DNA of 64,000 nucleotides from Persicaria tinctoria (taxonomy: Eukaryota > Streptophyta > Magnoliopsida > Caryophyllales > Polygonaceae), in NCBI GenBank assembly GCA_037127255.1, contig JBANSL010000009.1:2414001-2478000 (forward strand), read 5' to 3'. Below the pieces are notes generated by a model that saw only the letters and a program-made list of their open reading frames with translations, searched no databases and was not told where the DNA came from. The position numbers and the translations under genes are program-made. This document shows, piece after piece, positions 47,399 through 59,519 of this stretch. Position 1 is the first letter of the stretch; each line of letters begins with the position of its first letter.

Positions 47399-47468
47399 AG
47401 TCTATTAGCTCAATTGGTAGAGCGTTGTGTTTGCACACAAAGATGTGAGTTCGACTCTAACATAGGCT
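47399..47468 (+). other. tRNA-like module
   Basis: It starts AGTCTATTAGCTCAATTGGT and includes AGAGC, then GATGTGAGTTCGACTCTAAC and ATAGGCT. Box A and Box B are near consensus (GTTCGACT). The anticodon region contains TTTGCAC, but the anticodon stem folds only in a non-standard way. A mirrored copy is at 48779-48848. Confidence 0.65.
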
Positions 47469-48778
47469 AATACGGAGTATGTGTGTTCATGAATCTCTCT
47501 AAACTTATACAATTATGAACCTGGCAGAAAATATATACACTAATGGTATGACACATTTACGAACATGTTAGGACAAATTCATAAATCTCTCTAAACTTAT
47601 ACGATTATAAACATGACAGAAAATATATACATTGGTGATAGGACAAATCTGTGATGATCATGAACTTGTCAGCGATGACTGGGTACTTCTGAGTGTCAAT
47701 ATTCACTACTTGGATCTTGTCTTTCAGTGTAGCACTAACTTTATCCAGGATAGGGACCATAGCTTGATATTCATCATCGCACATGATATATCCATGTATA
47801 GCTTTTGCATCTGTGGTTCATATAACTTCAGTCTCTGCCTGTGGAGCCTGCCTTCTCCTTTTGCTTTTCTGAGATTCATGTGGAAGTAATTTTGTTTCGT
47901 AAAGTCAATTATGCATTTACATTTTTCCAATAGTATAAATATATCGTACCATCAGTGTGCATATATCATACCATTAGTATCAAGTTATACAGGAATTACT
48001 GGGTTTCCATTATGTTCCTACCCATATCGTTGTTTTCTCCTACCATTAGTTTCCATCAATCCTACCATTCTGATCCTACCGATATCGTTGTTTTATCCTA
48101 CCATTAGTTTTCATATATCCTACCATTTTTGTGCATCTATCATACCAATTTAAATAGCTTTCAAGGAAAATCAAGCTAGAAACCGTAACAAATTATGTTC
48201 CACATTTTTCAGAAAAACAACCAAGGGTAGAGGGTTTCCAACCTACAACAGAAGATGAAGGAAACCTAAGTAACATTATATCCAAGGGTAGATGCTCTAA
48301 TTCAGTCGCTCTAGCATTGAATTAGATTGGATTCATGAATTTTGATTGGTAGAAATTGGATTGCGATTGGGATTTATGGATTGGTAATTGAGATTAGGGT
48401 CAATTCACGCCTCAATGATTACTAGTTTGGGATATGTGGATTGATCAATATTAATTCTACTTCATTGCCAATAGTACAAAAATATCTTACTATTCGTGTA
48501 CATCTATCCTACCATTAGTATACAGTTATACACAGGAATTTCTGTGATTACATTTTTATTATACTAATATCGTATATTTATCCTACCAGATTTACAAATT
48601 TGTCCTACCACTAGTCTATATATTTCCTACCAAGTTCATAATTTTATAAGTTCAGAGATATTCATAATTCATAAATTTGTCGTACCAGATTCATAAATTT
48701 GTCCTGCCATTAGTGTATATGTTTCCTACCATATTCAATCGTATAAGTCCATAGAGATATGAACGCATACTCAGTATT

Positions 48779-48848
48779 AGCCTATGTGAGAGTTGAACTC
48801 ACATCTTTGTGTGCAAACACAATGCTCTACCAATTGAGCTAATAGGCT
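48779..48848 (-). other. tRNA-like module, inverted copy
   Basis: On the minus strand AGCCTAT and ATAGGCT pair over 7 bp, GCTC pairs with GAGC, and GTGAG pairs with CTCAC around a TTCAACT loop. The similarity to 47399-47468 extends about 150 bp further inward (AATACTGAGTATG, CTTATACGATT, ATATACACTAATGG). Confidence 0.65.
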
Positions 48849-48994
48849 ATTTTCCATCCATCTTCATTATGAATGCATATTAAGATCGTGAACACATTCA
48901 ATTGAGGGATTTAGGAAATATTAATTGAGGGATTTAGGAAATATTAGGTTTTGAAATTGACCTGAGTATCTTATGAACAATAATTGACTCTCTG

Positions 48995-49163
48995 GTTTTG
49001 AAATTGAATCTAGTCTGGTCAGTGCCTCTTCATACGGTAGAAGAAAGCACTCATGTGATATCCAGAATTCAGTGGTGGTCATTATGGGATGATCAACCGT
49101 AAGTCTAGCAGCAGCCATGAATCCTAATGCTTCATCCACCCTATTAGCCAGTTCTTGGTACCT
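48995..49163 (-). pseudogene. DAHP synthase exon fragment captured in a Pack-MULE
   Basis: The minus-strand translation [20 protein letters not shown], then [20 protein letters not shown] and [15 protein letters not shown] matches the plant (class II) 3-deoxy-D-arabino-heptulosonate 7-phosphate synthase segment with the [15 protein letters not shown] motif, the entry step of the shikimate pathway. An acceptor-like CTCAACAG precedes it, so it is an exon with its splice border. Several otherwise constant positions differ (WISHE, AAR, DSISK). No other exons of the enzyme were found nearby, so no enzyme can be made. Confidence 0.85.
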
Positions 49164-49179
49164 GTTGAGATAAACCATT

Positions 49180-50270
49180 AGAGTTAGGAGTAAGGATATT
49201 TACAATTCTATTTTAACAAGTAATAGTAATTACTCCTTCAAAAGACTGACTACAAGTATGAACTGCACACTATATGTTGCATCCTAAAACAATATCAAAC
49301 AGAGAATAAAAGAGAAACAGAAAGCCTCGACGTGATCCACAACCGCTTGTGAGCTTATCAGCCTCCTACAGGCAGTAAGCCTCCGGCTCCCGGAATCAGG
49401 ACACTGCAACACCTTGATTTTGTTAGTGGAGGAGCTCTTGCATTGGACAAGAACAACCCATTCACTTCTCGAAGCACAAAGAGTTGGTTTCTGCAGCAGC
49501 CCATGTGTATTTACTGATCAATTCCTTCTATGCCTTGTTTATCAATCTCCTGCCAAAATCCTGCACATGAATTGTGTATTTCAGTTCGCGGCTTATTCAA
49601 TCATAGATATATACACATGTATAGGTTCCTGATTCATCAAAATCATGCCCAAAAAGATGATCAACAGGAAAAATAACTAAGCAATCAACAAAGACAAAAA
49701 TCTGTCATAATTTAACACAAAAACTGATCAAGTAATGGATGGATGAGATGAGAAGATCATATCATAGATACCCTTTAAACTGAAATGATTGATCAAGAGG
49801 GTGATAAATTGATCAAGAAGGTGGAACTAGGAGTTTTATATATTCTGGAAGAGTGTACAAATGATGGGCATTTGTGATTTTTATTCCTTTGAATTTATGT
49901 ATTTTTTGTGGATGAAATGGGAGTGGATAAATTAAGGTGCTAAAATGGGACCGTGGATCTCATCTCACAACTCAAAATTATGAGCTTTTGGTTTGTCTGT
50001 GACGTCCAAATAAAACAAAAACAAATAAAATGAAAGTCATATATATGTTTTGCCAATTGCTGGTAGGTGTTTGATGTGATGAGAGAAAATTGCAAGTCCA
50101 TTTGATCACTCTTTAAGGCTTCAGCTATGTCCACACCTTTTATGCAAGTCCATTTGAAGTAACTCGGTGTTTAATAACCCTTTCCTACCAACATAACAAA
50201 CATATCGTGTCAAATGACCATAACTATCCTACCAAAGGTACAAATAAACGAAAATAGGCAAAGATATAAA
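49180..50270. other. unassigned interior of the Pack-MULE
   Basis: No family is recognised. 49330-49470 is less AT-rich and has a coding-like stretch, but I could not match it to a protein. It may be another captured fragment. Confidence 0.3.
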
Positions 50271-51153
50271 AGACCCCTATTTTTACTCCCCGGAATCCGA
50301 CGCCGGAAGAAGTCTCCCGCCACCGCCGCTGCTGAGAATCATAAATCTCAGCAGATCTACAAAATCAGCCCTAAAGATAACGGTAATAACCGCCTTATTC
50401 CATCAATTTCAATTTCACGTGCAATTTCAAACCCTAAACTATCAAATTCCAACTCAATATCAAATCTTAACCCTAAATCATCAAAATCAAATCTAAATCC
50501 GTAAAATAAAGAGTTTAGGGAGAAGATCCATACCAGGAGAGTTGCAAACCGAGGGATTGAAATCGAAAATAGAGAGGATGGGGGCGTTTGGTGCGAATCT
50601 GTGAAGATGAGAAAATGGGGCACTGGGCTGCTGCTGCGGGCTTGCTGTGAACGACGGTGGACGCTGTCGAGAGGGTAGTGGACAGCAGCGTCGAATCACT
50701 CCTCCTTTCTCTCCTCAGGTTTTTCGTCTCTCTCGCTTCACTACCATGTATCGTCTCTCTCCCAGTCTCCCTCATCCTTTCACCTTCTACATCAGGTAAT
50801 GAATAGTTCCAAATGACCTGTTGTTTTAATGGCATGAATTGACCAGGTTATTTTGTGCAAATTTTTCACCCCCTTGGCTATTTGTGCAAATAGGCCCATT
50901 TTTTCGGCTATTTAGTGCAATTTCCTCAAATATAAATGAATTGAATTGAATGAGCCTATTTGGAAAAACCTCAAGAAATTATTATAATAATTTATAAAAA
51001 GTCAAACTCGGCAATCAAACCCTAACTCCTTTGCCAACCTAAAAATATTGTGTTTATGGAATGGCTGAAGGTGTGAGTTGGTTGAGTTTTAGGTTCCATG
51101 ACAACTAAGGTTCACAAGCTAACTAGGGTTTTATTAAGTGCATCATATATCAA

Positions 51154-51533
51154 CGGGGGGGGCATGAGGTGGCTCGAGCCCCCCCGGGTCGGAGGAAAAA
51201 CGTAAAAAAAAATTAAAAATATGTATTTTTTTTGGTAATTTTTGATAATTTAAGGGTTAAAATAAGTTAATTTAAAAGAAAAATCAATAAATGGGGTTAG
51301 CTCAGTTGGTAAGGGGTGAGAATTTGAATGATTTGGTCTTAGGTTTGAATCCCCATAGCTTCATTTTATGGATTTTTCTCCCTTTTAATTTTTAAAACTT
51401 AAAATAGCTATTAAAATCATAAATTTAATGTGTTTTCTACTATATTCTTTGCAATAAAATTATATCTTATATATATTCAAAAAAAAAAAAAAAATCCCGA
51501 GCCCCCCCTCGATTATTTTCTGGCTCCGCCCTG
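51154..51533. mobile_element. hAT MITE with internal tRNA-like module
   Basis: A perfect 8-bp duplication TATATCAA lies at 51146-51153 and 51534-51541. The right end on the complement is CAGGGCGGAGCCAG, the left is a G-run CGGGGGGGGCATGAGG. The 380-bp interior is non-coding and holds a tRNA-like stretch at 51291-51356. Confidence 0.85.
51291..51356 (+). other. tRNA-like module inside a hAT MITE
   Basis: ATGGGG and CCCCAT close the module. TTAGCTCAGTTGGTAAGG is a near-perfect Box A and AGGTTTGAATCC is Box B-like. Confidence 0.6.
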
Positions 51534-51779
51534 TATATCAAGCAAGCTACAAAACATAGCTTCACTTTCTTCCCGGTTTACCCATATATATGTACTGTAC
51601 ATATCTTGTTCATGCGCCACCATTTATGTCCATATATGGAATACATTTATATACTCGTAACCCTTCTTAACGTTTATCTTTATAAATAGACTTATCAAGT
51701 TCAGATAGCCTCTATATATATATATATATATAATCTCAAATTCATGGATTTTTAAAAAAATAAATGTGTTAGCCTTCAC

Positions 51780-53460
51780 CTGAGTCGTCTTGACTCAAAC
51801 TAGATTTTAACGAGGTCTACTTGGAAGCAATTGCCTGAGACCAACAAGCCTTCCCATCACCGATTGAAGCCTATTCACCAAGATTTTCGTAATCACTTTA
51901 TCGCAAACATTGCATAAACTGATACACCCCTGAATTGGCCAATGCGTGCCGGTTTTCCTACTTTCGGCAGCAGTGTTATAAGAGTGTCATTCAACCCGGT
52001 GGGAGCTGACTGGAGCAGAAGAAATCCCCCACCATTTCGGTCACATTCTTTCCATCAATGTCCCAACACTTTTGGAAAAATAGAGGTTGGAAACCGTCTC
52101 ACCCTGACGCCTTATACGCACCCATACTTTTAACCGCCAGCCATATCTCTCTTTCCATCACCTCCTTGCATAACTCATCCCAATCCAACACCCCTAGGCA
52201 AGGAAAATCACCCCTGATCTAGGTTGTCGGTCCCTCAAGCTCCTCAATTGAGTAGAGTTTTTCAAAGAAATTCAGGGTGTGTTCCTCCAATTCCTTCTTC
52301 TCCTCTATCCAACAATCATTTTCATCGAGAAGGCCTTTCACCCATTCCTCTTTCTCCTGGCCTGACGATGGTAGACGTATGAAAGAACTTAGAGTTTCTA
52401 TCGCCGAGAGCCAGCCAATTTTCCCTAGATTTTTGCATCCAAAGTATCTCCTCCTTTTCTAACACTCATCTAGTTTCGTTTTGATCCTTGACTCCTATTC
52501 CTCGGCCAAAGTGTTCCCACTGATCAATTGTTGTTTCTGCACCTTGTCGAGAACTTCCATCAGTAACTTCTTTCTATGAAAAATATTTCCAAATACCTCA
52601 TTGCTCCAGTCTTTGAGGTCTTTGTTGAGCACTTCAAGAGCCATATTCACCGGTTCTTCTTCTTGCTAATTCTTTTTGATGAACGATGCAAACTCCGAGT
52701 GATTTAACCAAGCAGCTAGCCTCGAACCTGAAAGGTCTTGTCTTCTTGTCTTTGTTAATCTTTGGATTAAGCTCCACGAGCAACGAGTTATGGTCCAAAT
52801 AGTAACTGGGAAGATGTCGAACCCTTGCCTCTGGCCAAAGTAAGCGGCATGTCACATCCATAAGAACTCTATCCAACCTCTTAGACACCACCCTATTGCT
52901 GAAGATTTTATTTTGCCATGTAAAATTCTTCCCAAAAAAACCGAGGTCCACCAGATTATGATCATTGACAATTTTGTTGAAGATCGAAGCATCCCTGTGA
53001 ACTGTCCCTGTCCCGCCATGCATGCATGTGTTTCCTCAATAGACAAAATGCAGTTAAAATCCCCTCTAAGAATCCCCTCTCCTAAATTGCTGAGAGTTGT
53101 ATGCATGTCAATCTAGAACGAAGCTCTTCTCGATATCATATATAGGTGGGCCATAGATCACTATGATGTTTCTCTTCCTCACTCTATCTCTCCAAGATGC
53201 ATGTATGAAATCGGGGTTCTTTTGTTCAATCACCAAGTCACAAACTTTGTCATTCTGCAGGAGCCATATACATCCCGCAAACCGATAGCTTCAACTCTTT
53301 CCAAGTTCAGTTTTTTGCAAACATCATGTGCTGCCACGCCCAAAATCCTAGTCTCGAACAAGGCCAGAACATCCACCGAGTAGTGACTGCACACTTATCT
53401 CATTACTCTGCGGAACAACTTCTTTCCTGTCCCAAAACAATTCCAAAACAAAATATTCAT
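51780..53460 (-). pseudogene. LINE ORF2 remnant of a different lineage (EN and RT start)
   Basis: Minus-strand reading starts at ATG 53460 with MNILFWNCFGTGKKLFRR, the endonuclease start motif. LALFETRI, ILRGDFNCILSIEET, GKNFTWQNK, SKRLDRVLMD and SYYLDHNSLLVEL follow. Further down, frame-broken linker and early RT sequence reach about 51780, where it ends. There are many stops and frameshifts. The endonuclease differs clearly from the LINE at 39 kb, so this is a separate LINE group. It lies downstream of the ORF1 remnant at 55.8-56.25 kb in the same orientation. Confidence 0.8.
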
Positions 53461-53559
53461 TAGGAAATCAAGTAAATATAACTAGTTGTTCCAAATAGAC
53501 AAAGACCACACAAAAAACAAAGAGTAAATAGATCGAAACAAATTTAATCCAACTCATGG

Positions 53560-54560
53560 CTCTTTAGAAAATCTTAAGTTTCTTGCACTCTCGCAACTGG
53601 TTGCCCATCCGAGAGGAAGCTACTTTTCCAACCTTTTCATCCTAGAAACGCCTAGCCAGTTTTTTCAGTTCCCCCTCAATACGGTCTCCGTCATAGCTAA
53701 AGCTTGGCTCTTGTCTATTTTCATCTTGGTCGATCCGCTAATGTGTTCCATGAATCTCTTGTTTCAGTTTCTTCTTAGGACCCTTAGTTTTCAGATTTCC
53801 ATAGGATATGATTGTAGGCGCAAACAATGTTCTAAAAAATGCTTGGCGGGTACTTCGCAGTAAGGTAGGGCTAAGGGTCTAGGCGAGGTCTATGCGGATT
53901 TCATGGCAGGTCTTTGCATTCTAGGCGGGTTTTGACGTTCTTGACGGCATTGGCGGTGGGGTGAAGTCAAGGATTTAGGTAGGGGTCTAGGCGGGTCTTG
54001 AAGGGGTTTTTAGAACAGTGAGCGTAGGAGACAATTCATCATTTGTGGGCTTAACCTTTTTTTTTTTTACTTTCCTTTTATTGGATCATTTCTTCCCAAC
54101 CTACCCAATCACCAAATCCTCCTTACGACCCAAAATCGAAAATACGGGATCAGATGATTAGTAGTCTCCATTAATGCCTCATCGCCTTTGGGGATTTCAT
54201 CCGCATTGGTATTCGGATTGCCAGTCTTAATGTTCAGGGCCTCGGATCCTGTTTCACCCCCATCATTACTGCTCCCTACTCTCATTCATTAATTGTATTA
54301 CTTTCCCAAATCAGCCTTTGGACATCTGTTCTTCAACGGTCATCCCATCCTCCGTTGCCAGCACCGGCATCGATGACAGTTCTGTCATCTTAGCGTTTTT
54401 GCCCCTATCGTCCTTCTTACTGTTTTCCGGTGATCTAGCTTTCTCTTCCGTCATCCCTAATGTCTCTCCTCTGGTGCCCTGTTCCTTACCAACCTTCATG
54501 TGCCTATCTCCGTTTTCTCCTCCAGTGGTGATGCGGGACCACCCAAGACACCTTCGGATG
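53560..54560 (-). pseudogene. probable LINE ORF1 C-terminal remnants
   Basis: Between the zinc-knuckle part at 55.8-56.25 kb and ORF2 lie short minus-strand open pieces rich in charged residues (for example 54311-54499). Their place and orientation fit the tail of ORF1. They are interrupted by a small inverted-repeat element at 53828-54017 and by LTR-like DNA beyond 54560. No conserved motif is visible, so this rests on context. Confidence 0.4.
53828..54017. mobile_element. small MITE with TGTTCTAAAAA ends
   Basis: Perfect 11-bp inverted ends TGTTCTAAAAA and TTTTTAGAACA enclose 190 bp dominated by TAGGCGGGTCT-like words. No clear flanking duplication. Confidence 0.7.
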
Positions 54561-54816
54561 ATGTCTTTCTAAAAAAAAAAAAGAAGGCTCCACCATGGAA
54601 GAAGATCCAAAGGTGGAGGCTTGGCGTTTTACACTCGTTCAGACTTTTGATAGCTTTTCGACGTCTCTGTAAAATGGGTCGTATGGATTCAATATTTATC
54701 GGATTGAGGCGTGCCATACCTTGTCCGAACGAGGACGAAGAGATCTACAACTTTACTCTTGAAGGTTTTTCCAGATTCGTCCTAGAGTTTGGTCGAAAAT
54801 CACCATCTTAGAGCTG

Positions 54817-55508
54817 TCACTGTTTTTAGACGAATTTACCCTATTTTTAGTAACTTTTCTACTTAAGTTATTTTAGGAAACTTTAGAGGTTATTTATTTA
54901 ATTCCTTTAAGTTGATTAGTTTTATTATTTCTTTTATTAAAATCGGCCCAGAAGCCCTTGTAAGGCTATATATGCCGATTATCTCCCATTGAATTCAGGA
55001 GGAACATAATGAATATAATTTAGTTCTTCTCAAATTGTTTGAAACACAATGAGTGGTTGTCGATTGAATAGGGATGTGCTCTTCAATTGCAAATATTGGT
55101 ATTGATCTAGCTTGGTTTGCTTTGTGTTCATCAACTTCGTAAGACTTGATGATCCTAGTATCCATGAGCCCCCTCCTTTTGCCTCCAAGTTGTCCGTTTG
55201 GTTGTGTAGGGTTGCAGAGGCGGGTTATATAGTCATTGGTATTGGTTCCTACCCTCTGAGGAGGTCTGGGGTCTTTATCTTGTTCTATATAGATCGACTC
55301 AGTCCTTATCAGGTCGTGTCTTTCAATTCTTGTTATCAATTTCGAGTCTTTCTTCAATTCTTGTTGCGTTCTTGCTTTCTTTATTGAGTCTTGGTTTGTT
55401 CTTGATCGATCTTGAGGTTTCTTGGTCGAATCTTTATAGTTTCTTTGTTGCGTCTTCTTGTTTCTTTGAGTCTTTCTTGAGTTTCTTGCTTGTTGTCGAA
55501 GATCGGAC
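54817..55508 (+). mobile_element. solo-LTR-like insertion
   Basis: A non-coding stretch starts TGTCACTG and carries a TATA-like CTATATATGCCG (about 54966). It continues with a T- and TTCTTG-rich leader and ends near GATCGGACCATCA. This layout resembles a solo LTR within the LINE ORF1. No primer-binding site, partner LTR or duplication was found. Confidence 0.35.
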
Positions 55509-55512
55509 CATC

Positions 55513-55567
55513 ACACGGCTAACCCCGTATCAAATTTGATACCAATTTGATACGGGGTTAGCCGTGT
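55513..55567. repeat. 24-bp perfect palindrome arms
   Basis: ACACGGCTAACCCCGTATCA.. (55513-55536) and its exact complement (55544-55567) are separated by 7 nt. It directly abuts a hAT-type element. CAAATGTCATTTAAATGTAT, which follows it at 55568, repeats at 55690. Confidence 0.85.
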
Positions 55568-55799
55568 CAAATGTCATTTAAATGTATTATATTACCTTTT
55601 GATTCTCCTTTTGGACCCAACACTTTTTCATTCTCCTTACTTTCTCCCTTCCTTCCCTTACCACTTGAGCTAGATATCACTTTTGTTTCAAATGTCATTT
55701 AAATGTATTATATTACCTTAAAAATACTAAATATATGCAAAAAAAAAGTTTTTTATTTCCGAGCCAGGGGGTGCTCGAGCACCCCCAAGCTCCGCCACT
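55568..55799. mobile_element. hAT MITE fragment with tRNA-like module
   Basis: The right end, read on the complement, starts CAGTGGCGGAGCTTGGGG, the hAT-type terminus seen in related elements here. It carries on the minus strand ATCTAGCTCAAGTGGTAAGG (55657-55676, Box A-like) and GGGTCCAAA (Box B-like, 55610-55618). A direct repeat (55568-55598 and 55688-55718) lies inside. It interrupts LINE ORF1. Confidence 0.55.
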
Positions 55800-56250
55800 G
55801 TTCTCCTCCCTGGTTTTGTGTGTTCGTTCGATCCCCTCTCATTGGTTTGTTCTTGGTTTTGACTTCCATCCACTCCCCATGGTTGCCATTGCCTTTCTCA
55901 ATGTCCTCGTTAGTCTTAGGAGCATTAATAGTCTTTTCCACTCCGTTCCCTTCTTCGCTATACTCCTTTAGTTTCTTTGTCTCATCATTTTCAACCATGA
56001 ATTGGCATCTCGATCTGATATGACCCAAACGACCGCATCCGAAGCAGATGGAAGGGATCCCTTTGTATTCAACTAGATACCTTTGATTGTTTATACCAAT
56101 AGATACCTTGAGCGATCCCTTCAGTTCGACCCCACCCTAGAAAAGTGACCCCCTTCTTGTGTATGTCATTCTACTGTCCACACGAACAGGTGATCCAAGC
56201 CTATCCAATGAGAGTATGAAACCAATGCTACTAACAAATATGCTAAAATC
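55800..56250 (-). pseudogene. LINE ORF1 fragment with CCHC zinc knuckle
   Basis: Minus-strand reading gives YLVEYKGIPSICFGCGRLGH then IRSRCQ: a CX2CX4HX4C zinc knuckle after the VEYEGLP-type motif that marks plant L1-type ORF1 proteins. A hydrophilic tail (NDETKKLKEYSEEGNG) follows until the hAT element at 55799. Upstream sequence is frame-broken. ORF1 packages LINE RNA; this copy is dead. Confidence 0.75.
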
Positions 56251-59390
<3,140 letters not shown>

Positions 59391-59519
59391 ATGCTAAAAC
59401 AGTGCTTGCTACAAACAAACATACATCACAGCAGAATCAGTATAAGCCCCTATACATATCAGCAGATTACACGAACCCGAGAAGGCAATGTTTCCAACTA
59501 CTTTGAGGGCAAGAGGCTT

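Larger units (their letters stand above)
46512..50927. mobile_element. Mutator-like element (Pack-MULE) carrying a DAHP synthase exon
   Basis: A perfect 9-bp duplication AAATATAAA lies at 46503-46511 and 50928-50936, the size typical of Mutator. The ends are inverted: GGCCAATTTGCATAACTAGC on the left and, on the complement, GAGGAAATTGCACTAAATAG on the right, with further GCC.ATTTGCACAA.TAGCC repeats inside each end. No transposase is visible. The interior holds an exon of plant DAHP synthase, an inverted pair of tRNA-like modules with extended flanks, and a GC-rich leader-like block near the right end (50270-50800). A 4.4-kb non-autonomous element with a gene fragment fits the Pack-MULE definition. 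Confidence 0.85.

Noticed and set aside
47399..47468. A functional tRNA-Ala(UGC) gene
   Set aside because: Acceptor and T arms fit, but the anticodon stem does not pair in the standard register and the copy lies with an inverted partner inside a transposon.
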